Shown here: positions 1 through 10,825 of the stretch, piece by piece
How positions within the stretch are numbered: the stretch's first letter is position 1
Layout of the letters: the number at the start of each line of letters is the position of its first letter
NCBI RefSeq assembly: GCF_002775205.1
Contig: NC_036464.1
Coordinates: 2,903,317-2,967,316, forward strand
DNA: 64,000 nt
Source: Xiphophorus maculatus
Lineage: Eukaryota; Chordata; Actinopteri; Cyprinodontiformes; Poeciliidae
Direction of reading: 5' to 3'
Program-made: the position numbers and the translations under genes
Notes under the pieces: generated by a model
Told to the model about the DNA's origin: nothing
The model's database searches: none
What the model saw: the letters and a program-made list of their open reading frames with translations, nothing else

Positions 1-877
1 ACATGCTAACAGCTAACATCCAGGCAGCAGTAACATTAGCAGAGCCGTTAGCATCTCCGCTAATCCACCTCCTTTGCTTTTGCTTTCCCTAGCTAAATCT
101 CACTGATCATCTGGTTAGAAGGATGTTGGAGTAGGGGATAAGATGAACTTCCTCCTCCTCTCCCTGCATCGTCTCCTCTGGGGTCAAAGGTCAGCCACTA
201 TTGGGGCTTTTGAGATTCTAATCAACGTGCTAAAAAACCTGTTGCCATGGTTACGCATCATGGCAACAGTCTGAATGTAAAGAGTGAAAATCCTTCCAGC
301 TGCTCAGCATCCAGAACCACAGAGAAGAACGGTCCAGAACCAGCAGAACCGATCCAACTCTCCGCCACCGGGGGCGCTGTTCTGGAAAGACCAGACAGGA
401 AACAAAATGACCTGATTTAATAAAGTTTAGTGAACCGTAAACTTGGTTGTAAGATAAGAGAGAATGATGCTGAATCAGTCAGAATCTGGTTCTGATGAGG
501 CCCGTTTAGATTACAGCAAAATCTTTAAACAGGTTTTAAACTCACATCTATTAAAAGGTTCGGATTTTATTAACTGGAAGCAGAAAATCAATCAATAGAA
601 ATAAGTTTTTAATCTATATCACTGACAAACTTTTCATTATTCTCATTTATCAAATGAACATAAACAATAATCTCTTTATTTTTCTGTTTTAGTCCAAACA
701 GAGAAAACTCATCAAATCTTTTAGTTTTTGTTGGTTCTGCAGGTTCTGATGAACCCGGTCCAATGGGTCAAACAGAACCTCTAGAAACGTTCAAAATCTG
801 TTAAAATGATTAACATTTAATTTATATTCTAAACTTCAGGAATGTTTGGCATAAATCAGAGCAACAAGGAGCCATGA

Positions 878-1012
878 GTGTGTGTGTGTGTGTGTGTGTC
901 GGGGTGTGTGTGTCGGGGTGTGTGTGTGTCGGGGTGTGTGTGTCGGGGTGTGTGTGTGTGTGTGTGTCTGTGTGTGTGTGTCGGTGTGTGTGTGTGTGTG
1001 TGTGTGTCTGCA
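878..1012. repeat. GT-rich repeat with regular TCGGGG insertions
   Basis: GTGTGTGT interrupted at nearly regular steps by TCGGGG, making an 11-15-bp higher-order unit. Confidence 0.9.
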
Positions 1013-1189
1013 TGGCTAATGAGGCTGTGTATTGTTGCATTGTTGGATAAAATTAGCAGCTGAATGGCGGTGACCTGCAGAACCCGGTTCCCAGGGTTCT
1101 TTCACACGCTCTGGTTCTGGTTCTGTTCTGGTGTGTTTTCACATGTGAAAATATGTGTGCGTTTTTCATTGTGCGTTTTTCATTGTTAG

Positions 1190-1415
1190 GGTTTGGTTTT
1201 GTTCTGGTTCGGTTCTGGTCCGGTTCTGCCCTGCCACCTGTTGTCCTGGCGCTGCTGCTGGCCCTTTAAGGGATCCAGGAAGTGGCCGGCGGCAGGAGGA
1301 GGAAACAGGTGTGCAGCTGACAGGATGATGTCATTCCTGGCTGAATCTCCTGCAGGGAGGAGGAGGAGGAGGAGGAAGGAGACCCAGCAGGAGGAGCAGC
1401 AGGCCGAGTGAAGGT
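1190..1415 (+). promoter_or_regulatory. GC-rich promoter-like segment with possible non-coding first exon
   Basis: A GC-rich island in AT-rich surroundings carries an ETS-like CAGGAAGTG, a run of AGG triplets, and then a strong donor (GAAG followed by GTGAGCC near 1413). This looks like a 5' untranslated exon and its promoter. The nearest downstream gene on this strand is usp54, 9 kb away, so it could be a distal usp54 promoter. No transcript evidence is available. Confidence 0.35.
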
Positions 1416-2652
1416 GAGCCGGTCTCGGGCCGTTAAAGGAACGTTCTGCAGTTCTGGTTCCGGATCAGATGGAGACTCAGGTGAAGCATCGATCAGAGCC
1501 AGATGGGCAAATAGAGACTTAAAAACTCCATCACAGGTTTTAACTGTTTGATTCGGTTCTGAACATTTAGATCAAATTTTAACAGTAAAGTTTTAAAATC
1601 TGAAATAATCTCCAGTTTAAACTGATTTTATGATTAAATGATCCAGAACCGGATTAGCTCAGTAAATGTTTCCTTCCTGCAGAACATGTAAGATAAATAA
1701 AGTTTTATCTCAGCTGGATAAACTGGTTCTGCTGTCATTCATCAGGAAACAGATTTAGTTCAGTTTAACCACATTAATAAATAAATTAATAAAAAGTTAA
1801 GTTGTTTTTTAAAATGTTACCAGCATTAAAAATGTTCTTGTAATTTTAACTCCAGTTTTTGCGTCAGAGTCGCTTCAGGCTGATGACATCATCAAATAAT
1901 CACTTTTATAAAATATTTAAACCAAAACAAAAGGCTAACACCTGTTAGCTAATAAAACTGCAGTGCTGATGAGTCTGTTAGCTCTCCTGCTAATAGAAGA
2001 AGAAATATTTTTGCTTAGCATCTTGCTAACTTTTATTTTGGATTGCTCTAAATGAATTTTCCGTATAAATTTCTAAAGTGATGATTTATTTAGTTGTTTT
2101 GTAAACATTCAGCTGACATCTGTTTTGGTTATTGACTGATAAGAACCCTAGTAGCTACACGGTTATGTTCATGCTCTTACTTTGAAGTCTGTTTACACAG
2201 CAGTTCCATTTCCTCTCTTTTTTTTCAAGAAACTTTATTGAGCAACAGGCAACAACAAACAAACAACTGAATGAGGTTCACAGAAGAATCCAAAACTAAC
2301 ACAAACATGTTGATTATATCATGTTCTGGAGCTGCTCCAGGCTCCATGGCAACCATTCAGCTGTGCTAAACGCCTGGCTGGACCTAGCCCCGCCTTCGAG
2401 GGGCAGCTCCTCCCCCACTCAGCTCCTTCAGACTAGCCAGCAGCAATTAGCGTGGCAGAAAAACGCAAACTACTGTTCCTTTAAATCTTTAAACTATGAA
2501 AATATTTTCATTGATCTTTGCTGGATTAAATGTAATTTAAATAAACGTAAACCTTTTAGATCTCTGGTTCAAACTCCTGATGGGGCCGCTAGTCTACGTA
2601 TGTCTAGGGCCGGCTGTGAGAATGAGCTGCAGCGAGTCGGAGCTGAGAACAA

Positions 2653-2656
<4 letters not shown>

Positions 2657-2733
<77 letters not shown>
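2657..2733. repeat. (GT)n microsatellite
   Basis: About 38 GT units. A CA run at 2807-2822 and a TG run at 2833-2856 follow closely and could pair with it. Confidence 0.97.
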
Positions 2734-2734
<1 letters not shown>

Positions 2735-4695
2735 ACCATCATATGACTGCTAGAGTAAACAGCTAGGATGTGATGTGGGATAACAGAGGTGATGTCATGC
2801 AGGTGACACACACACACACACATACACTCTCAGGTGTGTGTGTGTGTGTGTGTGTCACCTGACAGGATGTTTAATGTTCAGCTGGTTCAACCAAACTGGT
2901 TGTTGTGAGACTGTAATGGTTCTGACTCTCCTCCTCTGATCATCATTGAAACTCGACCAGCTGTTTCTGGTTCCACCTGAACAAGATGGCCGACTCCTCA
3001 CTGCAGTCAGGCTCACCTTTACTCACCTGGCCGTTACCTTCATGTTCCTGCTTGATTCTCATCTCCCTTCAGTTCTCTGATTTCTCCCATCGAGTTTCTG
3101 CTTCGTTTTCTCATGTTTTCTGCCTGTTGGTTTCGGTTTGAGGAAGATTCTCCGCTGGTGGACCGGTCCAGACTGGATCTCCTCCAGATGCAGATCATTC
3201 TGAATTTCTTTGGAATCACAAAAAACTGGAAAATAAATTAACAGAGAAATAAAATTAATGTAATAATTAGAAACATTAAAAAGCTTTTAATCAGTTTTCA
3301 GGTTTTTTCTTTTCAAATAATTATAAATTAAGCCCCGCCCACAAAGTGTCTCCAGAACCAAAATAATAAACATTATTCTAACAAAAGGCTTTAAAATTAA
3401 TAAAATATTAACTTAAAATGAAAAATCTGATTTTCTTTGGAGGAAAACATCAGGTCAATAGATGCAGTGACCTGTGACCTTTGACCTCTGTGTGGCCGTT
3501 CCTGCTCTGATGATTTTCCATTAGAGGAATAAAAACGTCGGCCTCCATCTGGACCGGTTCTGTTTGTTCTGCTGAACGAGAGCAGAACCGGAACCGCTCA
3601 GGCCCGGTTCTGCTCGCTGGGTTTAGCAGCAGCAGCTGCTGCAGCAGAGATAAGGTCCAGAGCGGTTCTGACCCGGCTCAGCGGACCGACCCAGGAGGAA
3701 CTGAAAACAGGCGGGTCGTTTTCCACAGCAGGAAACAGGCAGGAGGGTTCTGACCCGGCTCTGGTTCTGGTTCTGAGCTGGTCAGAAAGTTTTAACCTGA
3801 ACGGATCATCAGAACCCCATCAGAACCTGTCAGATTTTGTTCTGATTCAGTGTTTTAATGTGACTCTGGACCTGAAAGTTGTAGATCTTAATAAACTCAG
3901 AACCAGAACCTTCAGCTGCTGCTGAACCCAGAAGAGTCTAAAGGTCTCGGTTCTTTATGAGCAGAACCCGGCTGTTTAAAAGGCTCAGCCCGTCTGAGCC
4001 GGTTGGACCCGGTTGGGCCCGGTTTAATAGAAGCCAGGCGGAGGAGGAATGTTTGAGGTTCTGAGCTGCGGTTCAGATGAGATCTCCACCCAAACCCAGA
4101 GCTGCTGCTGCACCAGACATCCCGACTCTCTGCCGGCCCTGCAGCTGGTTCTGGAGGGTTCTGGAGGGTTCTGATGACCCGAGTGCTGCAGAACCAGATG
4201 GGACTGGTCCTGGTTGTCCTACAGTGTTTAAATGTTTCTGTTTTATGTTCAGAACCAGAGAAGAGTGGCTCGCTCCGTCTCACTGACTGCGCTAACACTG
4301 GAGCTAACTTTAGCCTTTTTGCTAACGCTGACTAAACTTTAGCGCAGTTAGCTTCCCTGATAAATTCTAAATTTACTCAGCTAATTTTTTTAAACTTTCA
4401 GTTGAATAAATTTCAACATCAGTGTTAAAGTTTTGGTTTGTAAATTCTTATGTTTATGTCCATGCTTTTATTTTGAAGGCCTGACAGTCTGTTTCATTTC
4501 CTCTCCTCACCTCCTCTCACTTTTTTCTAGAAACTTTGAGCAGGTGACGAACAAATCGTTTACAAACAACCAGAGCCGTTAATTAAATAATGCATAAAAA
4601 ATTACAGATAATTGTTTTGATTTTTCAACTTGGTTTAATTTAGCTGGTTTAGCATTAGCTTCTGCTAAATACCATGTTGGTGTAGTGACTTAGTG

Positions 4696-4925
4696 TTAGC
4701 ATAGCTATTGCTTATGATGAATGCTTTATGGTTAGCATAGCTAATGCTTATGATGAATGCTTTATGGTTAGCATAGCTAATGCTTATGATGAATGCTTTA
4801 TGGTTAGCATAGCTAATGCTTATGATGAATGCTTTATGGTTAGCATAGCTAATGCTTATGATGAATGCTTTATGGTTAGCATAGTTAATGCTTATGATGA
4901 ATGCTTTATGGTTAGCATAGCTAAC
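4696..4925. repeat. 36-bp tandem repeat, 6 copies plus a partial
   Basis: The unit TTAGCATAGCTAATGCTTAT plus GATGAATGCTTTATGG recurs at 4696, 4732, 4768, 4804, 4840, 4876 and partly at 4912. 36 bp is 12 codons, so both strands read as open repeat frames; these are not genes. Confidence 0.95.
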
Positions 4926-5646
4926 CAATGCTCAGAATAAATGTTCTGCTCAGATATAAACTGAATATTTCACAAGAAAACCAGAAAGAAACAAACAGAA
5001 AAAAGAGAATCTGAACCGATTAAAGCATCAGAACCAGAACCGAGACCAAACCCAATGATCAGATCTGATGTTTCCTGTTCTGAGGCCTGATGGGGCCTCT
5101 TTATCCAGCTCGGCCCGGGGCCCAGTTCCTCCTGACTCTGTCCGTGTTGTTGTGGTTTTGGGTCTGCAGCAGAACCGCAGTATGTTCTGTTTGTAGTAAA
5201 CGGGTCAGGATCAGAACCAACGAGTCAGCAGAGAGCTGCCGGGTCGATGCTCACAGCTTCTATCGGATCAATAACCTGATCAATACTCAGAGCCGCCGGC
5301 TGCTCGGTCAGCTCACAGCGGCGTTCCAGGTCCAAACGGTTCTGGTGGGTCGACCCGGTCCAACCTGCTGCTGAGGGAGAGAATAACTGAGGTTAATTCA
5401 AACCAGCCTTTCACTGTTAGTTTCTACTTTTGATTTGGGATTTTTATATTTGGGGATACATTTATATAATTAAAGAAGAATAAATAGAAAATAATAAAAT
5501 AAAAAAGAATTAAATCATATTTTTAGATTTTTTTTTTTTTACTGTAATTTTTTGTTCCTTGTTTGGTTAAAAATTTAATTTATTTTTATTCCCCTAGAAT
5601 CGTTTTCCTCTGTGTGAATATTTGTGTAGCAGGAATCATATTGAAC

Positions 5647-5677
<31 letters not shown>

Positions 5678-6284
5678 TTTCAGAACCAGAACTGAGTTTT
5701 TATTTTAATGTGAAATAAAAACTCAGAGTTCAGTTATAAACTGAGATAAATAAAATACAATGATAAAACAATAAAACATGAGAATAAAAAGTCAGGAAAT
5801 GTAGGAACAGATTTATTAAACAGGCAGAAGGTGAAGAAATTCATAAAATATCTTAAATTATCTCATTTAAAAAAATAAATTAAAAAAAAATATTTAAATT
5901 TACTGAAAATAACAACAAAAAACTGATTCCAGAAAAACAGAAAGTTAGATCTGATTTATTTAAACGTCTATCTGAATGTATTCCCTCATAAGGAAATAAT
6001 CCCAGCTGGTTTCCACCGTGTTTCTCTGCTCCTGGACTTTGACTAGGCCGCAGCTCTGCAGCCTTCAGAACCACCGGCTCATTCTTTCTGATCTTTTTAT
6101 TTCTGTTTTTAACAAGAAGAAAAACATCAAACTTTAACAAAGCGGATCCAGTTTCTATTATGGGATGTTGATGGGAAATGATGACGTCACAAAGCAGAAA
6201 GTTTCATCCGATCAGAAACCTGAAGGTTATCAAACCTGGACCCACCAGAACCTCAATGGACCAGCTGACCGGGTCTGCCAGCCG

Positions 6285-6860
6285 GGTCTCTGCCCCCCTC
6301 ACGCGCACAGCCCGGCGCGCTCCCGGTCGTGCCCGCGCCGGGCTGTGCGCGTGCCCGTGCTGCAGGTAGTAACTCCGCCCCCTCCGTTCAGCACAATACC
6401 CGCCGCTCCGCTCCGGTCCGGTCCGGTCCGTCCTGTCCGGGTCCAGACTCTGCCGTCCGGCCCCGGGCCGCCCCGCATCCTGGCCGGGTGAAGGTCTCCC
6501 CCTCCGGCCGCAGGTGAGCCGCTCCGCCGAACCTCGGTGTTCCGGTTCTGACCGCGTCCTGCTCGCTGTGATGCTTTGCCACGGAGCCGCCGCTGCTCCG
6601 CAGTCCGGTTCCGGTTCTGGAGCTGCGGTCCTCTCCGGTTCGACCTTGTCCCGGCCTGCGGTACTGGTCGAGTTCGGTTCCGGCCCGGTTCCGGTCCGCT
6701 CCGGGCTCTTTGTTCCCTGAAGTTTGCTGGAAGTGATGTCATGCTTCCCGCTCCGGACTCCGGCTGGAAAACTGTCGCTTCACGCTGCGGTTCGGCCGGT
6801 TCTGCTCAGCCCGGGTCCGGGACGGGTTCGGCTCTGAGGGATCCGGATGGTTCGGGTTTG
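6285..6860 (+). promoter_or_regulatory. CpG island, probable usp54 promoter and non-coding first exon
   Basis: The most CpG-dense stretch of the left 10 kb. It holds repeated GCGCG words, a GC box (CTCCGCCCC near 6372), tandem CCGGT words, and a consensus donor (CCGCAG followed by GTGAGCC) at about 6512. It lies about 4 kb upstream of the usp54 start codon on the same strand. Assignment to usp54 is by position only. The several open frames here on both strands are what GC-rich DNA gives by chance. Confidence 0.5.
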
Positions 6861-7847
6861 ATGAGAACCATCCGGGTGGGTTCATGGGTTCTGGACTCCC
6901 GGCTGTGGATGAGTCCCACCGGGAACAGCAGGAGGAGCCGTTCCCACACCGACCTGGTTCTGGTTCTGGTCCTGGACCCGGTTCTGGACATGGTTCTGGT
7001 CCTTCACCCGGTTCTGGTTCTACTGTGACTGGAACAAAGTTTCTGTTGCGTTCCTCCAGAAAGTTCTGATCTGAGCAGAACTTTCCTGAAAGCTGAGGAA
7101 GGAGACCAGACCCGGTTCTGGAGGTTCTGAAGGTTCTGGACTCATCCTGAACCCAAAGCTGCTGCGGTTCTGCTGAAGTTCTAGAAGCCCCGGTCCAGAT
7201 CAATTAGAACTCAAATTGATCTGGAATCATGACCAGGTTCTGCTCGGACCAGGAGAGTCCATCGGTTCTGGTGAACCCGACCCGGCCTGGTTCTATTGGG
7301 TCAGAACTCTAGCTTTAAGGCCTGTGGGTTCTGGATGTTTTCATTCTGGTGCCAGAAGCTGGTTCTGATCGACCCGTTCAGCCGGTAACGTACTGACTGC
7401 TCAGCTCTTCTCCATCGGACTCGATCTGGACCAGAACCAGCCGGTTCTGATGCTCCCAGTCATGATGCTGCCACCGCCGTGCTTCACACTGAGGAGACTC
7501 CAGCTGTCCGGACCAGAACAGAACCCTGGTTCTGGATCCGGTCAATCAGTAAAAACTGATGCCTGAGGCAGAGAGTGGTTCTGACCGGGTTCTGAAGCAT
7601 CACGGGTCAGCAGCAGAACCATGAGGAAGAGCAGCTCCTCCCAGATTGTTAAAGTGAAACCAGAACTTTGGATCTGGCTCTGATCCGTTTACACGTCCAG
7701 GTTCTGTTCAGGTGGAGCTCAGACAAAAGATCGGATCAGAACCTTGTTCTCTAGAACTATGGAGAATGATGTGAACTCCAGAAACAGGAAGAGGAAGTCT
7801 GGAACAGGAAGGGAACTGTGGCAAACAGGAAGTAAAAAACACTACAG

Positions 7848-8019
7848 TTTCTCCACAGAACGTAAATCCTCCAGGCCACCAGGGGGCGTCTGCAGCCGGT
7901 AAATATTCTGCTGTTCTATGAAATAGAAACACATGAAGTATGACCATATCTGAACTGCTCATCTTCACTGAAGGTCAGCGCCCCCTGGTGGCCTGGAGGA
8001 TTTACGTTTAGTGGAGAAA
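7848..8019. repeat. 41-bp inverted repeat with a CTCF-type motif in each arm
   Basis: Arms 7848-7888 and 7979-8019 match as inverted copies at 39 of 41 positions around a 90-bp loop. Each arm ends in CCACCAGGGGGCG, facing inward. Confidence 0.92.
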
Positions 8020-8229
8020 GTTTACAGCGTTTGATACTCGATGTTTGTATTTGGTTTTTTTCTGTATTTTTGTGTTTTGCTTTGTTTATGCGTTTCCTGC
8101 TCAGTTGGACCTGCTGGCCACCGTACAGAACCAACAAGAAGTGACTTTGATTTTTCATAAGGTCAGAATATTCTGTAAAGTTCTGACTGTACCGGACTGA
8201 TTGTGACCCGGTTGGAGAGGATCACATCC

Positions 8230-8580
8230 AGCGGCTGGCTAGCTAGCTAAACATTAGCTGCTCTAACCATGAAGTGCTAATTAAAAACCATAGTTATGCT
8301 AATGCTAAAGTGCTAAATTCAGCCATGTTGAATCCCACTACAGGCTGTAGTGATGCATTCTGGGTAGAGAATAAGCATCATTTGCTACACGTGAAGAGAG
8401 GAAATGAAAAAGCTGCATAAACAGATTTAATTTACAGCATCTATGTAAACGTTTATGAATATAAACGCTGAAGTTTATTCAGTTAAAGTTTAAAATTTAT
8501 CTGTAATTTGTTTTACTGGAAGCTAAGTGCTAAATGCTAAGAGCTAAGCTGAAAGTTAGCTCTGCTGTTAGCGCATTAGC
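8230..8580. repeat. Dispersed TTAGC/GCTAA-rich repeat family (representative copy)
   Basis: GCTAATGCTAAAGTGCTAAATT, then GATGCATTCTGGGTA, then GAGAGGAAATGA. Similar word sets in either orientation occur near 1930-2230, 4290-4560, 31620-31910, 36090-36600 and 50030-50390. It looks like an old interspersed element of about 350 bp; no termini or family identified. Confidence 0.5.
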
Positions 8581-9267
8581 AGAAGTGTCAGCCGGGTTCT
8601 GACCCAGGTTTATTGACCCAGAACCAGAACGGACCAGCCAGCTAAGGTTCTGGTTGGTCCATTTGGACCGTACTGGTTTGTGTTTAGAACTCCAGGAAGT
8701 GGCAGTCCCACAGCATGACGCAGCCTCCACCTGCCTGTCGTCACTCTGATGATGATACTTTAATTTATAGCAACTTTTAAACAAACGTTACAAAGTGAAG
8801 AAAAAAAACTGGGTTCTGTGTTTTGCTGTGATTATCTCTGGTTCTGCAGCAGTAGAGTGACTGATCGGGTCGTACAGAACAGTCCAATTGCAGCGTCGCC
8901 AGGACGACCTCTGACCTGCAGGACGACCTCCGACCTATAGAGGTCACTGCCCTGCCTGTCGATCTGCTGGTTTCTGTTTCCTCCTTCGTTAATCTGAAGT
9001 TGGTTATTCTGAGGGTGAGTCTGGATTAAATCCACCCAGATTATCCTGGAAGCTTTGGGTTAGGGTTAGAAACGTCCCAGCCGTTCAGACAGGAGGCAGG
9101 AAGCACGGTGGTGGCTGCTGCAGCTGACAGGCTGAGGGCCGGACCTGGACCCGGCCTCCGGATCAGACATGTTTTACACACGTCTGCTAATCCGCTAACA
9201 GCTGAGCTATTTTTGTTTTAGCGTTGTTGCTGACTTTGAAAGCAGACATGAACAAACCATCAGCGTT

Positions 9268-9402
9268 ACTAAACTAATAAACGCTAATAACGCTAAATGC
9301 TACTAGCTACTAAACTAATAAACGCTAATAACGCTAAATGCTACTAGCTACTAAACTAATAAACGCTAATAACGCTAAATGCTACTAGCTACTAAACTAA
9401 TA
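9268..9402. repeat. 41-bp tandem repeat, about 3.3 copies
   Basis: A unit beginning ACTAAACTAATAAACGCTAA and ending TGCTACTAGCT repeats without visible change. It belongs to the wider family of GCTAA/TTAGC-rich sequence. Confidence 0.9.
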
Positions 9403-10518
9403 CAATTCTCCTCAGTATTTGGTAAAAAAGTTCTTCCATCTAACTAACTTTCCCCAGACTGCTGGGATTAATCTGGAGGGTGAAGCAGGTCAAAGGTCAA
9501 AGGTTTATAATCAGGGATGTTTCTTCCACAGTCTGAGGTTTAACCTCCAGTTGTGTCAGAACCGGGCCTGACGGGTCGGTGGGCTCCAGAACCCAGCTCC
9601 ACTCAGACTCTGTAATCCCTCGGTGATCAGCTGATCCGACTGTTTGCTGCAGGAAGCACCTCAGTGGTGCCGCCTGGTGGCAGACAGAACCGCCTGGCAG
9701 TACCAGCCGGGTCCGGTCCGGGGTGGAGTCTGTCTGGCTGCTGGTGTAGTAAACAAGCGCTCCCTGCAGCGCTCCTTAATCCTCTGACTCCTGTTGCTCC
9801 CTGAGAGTCTCAGAACCGGCTCCATGGGTGGGTCTGTTCATCCAGAACCCCCTCGGTTCTACCCTGTGGTTCTGAGTCACAGTCTGGTCCCGGCAGGTTC
9901 TGACCCGGTTGGTGGCACTGGACCAGACAGCTGCAGTGACTCACCGTCTGAACCAGTAATTCTGGGTTTTCCTCTGTCATTACTGGAGCCTCAGTTTCTG
10001 CTGCGTCAGCGTCCAGAACCGGGCCGGGCTCTGATTCAGACCAGACTGTATCTGCTGGTTCTGGCTCCCTGGCCCGGTCTACAGGTTCTGATCCAGCCCA
10101 TCAGACTGGTAAAGCTTTGGGATTTTCTCAGTTTCAGGAAGAGAAACGGGAATGTTTGTTTAGGAATCTCGTTATTCCGGGATGATCGGCTCTTTCTTCT
10201 TCTCCTGCAGATCTGTGCTGACCCCAGACGCCTGCGCTGACCTTTGACCCCTGATCTGCCTTTCAAAGTGTCAGATTTGGGAAATAAAACCATTCCTTGA
10301 ATCCTCACTGGAAGCCTGAGCTGCTGGAGCTGAAGTAAATCTCCTGGATTGTTTTTATTTTAATGGTAAAACAACAGGAGAAAACTTTGATAAAAGCTGA
10401 TTTTTGGGGGTTTGTCCGGGAGTTTTCCTCGCCTGCGTCCTCCGGTCCGGAGGAGATGGATCCCTGGACCGGAGAACCAGGAAGTTGATCTGGGCCAGGC
10501 CGCAGCAGAGGGAGGAGC

Positions 10519-10787
10519 ATGTCCTGGAAGAGGAACTACTTTGCATCAGGAGGCGGCGGAGGCACACAGGGAGTGGTGGCGGCGCACACCATGGCGTCCA
10601 TCGCTCCCAGTAAGGGGCTGAGCAACGAGCCGGGTCAGAACAGCTGCTTCCTGAACAGCGCCCTGCAGGTACCGCACACACACACACACACACACAGAGA
10701 CACACACACACACAGAGACACACACACAGAGACACACACACAGAGACACACACACACAGAGACACACACACACACAGAGACACACAC

Positions 10788-10825
<38 letters not shown>

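Larger units (their letters stand above)
1416..6284. other. No gene recognised, left flank
   Basis: AT-rich with the (GT)n and 36-bp repeats listed, TTAGC-rich copies near 2.0 and 4.4 kb, and GGTTCTG words. Open frames are short and repeat-derived. The first 1,190 bases of the window are similar. Confidence 0.7.
6861..10518. other. No coding exon recognised upstream of usp54
   Basis: Dense GGTTCTG/CAGAACC words, Tc1 scraps near 7.47 and 8.72 kb, the inverted repeat at 7.85-8.02 kb and the 41-bp repeat at 9.27 kb. Likely usp54 5' flank or its first non-coding intron. Confidence 0.6.

Noticed and set aside
878-1063. Open frames in GT repeats (Cys/Val and Thr/His peptides), also at 2.6 kb and 10.4-10.8 kb
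   Set aside because: They are pure translations of dinucleotide repeats with no conserved flanks.
4665-4940. Repeat proteins with 12-residue units on both strands
   Set aside because: A 36-bp tandem repeat without stops is open in several frames by arithmetic; no promoter, splice sites or homology.
6165-7203. Overlapping Arg/Gly/Pro-rich frames
   Set aside because: GC-rich island; frames overlap on both strands and none resembles a protein family.
10519-10668. USP53 rather than USP54
   Set aside because: The MSWKRNYF start and the catalytic-domain residues match USP54 as remembered better than USP53.
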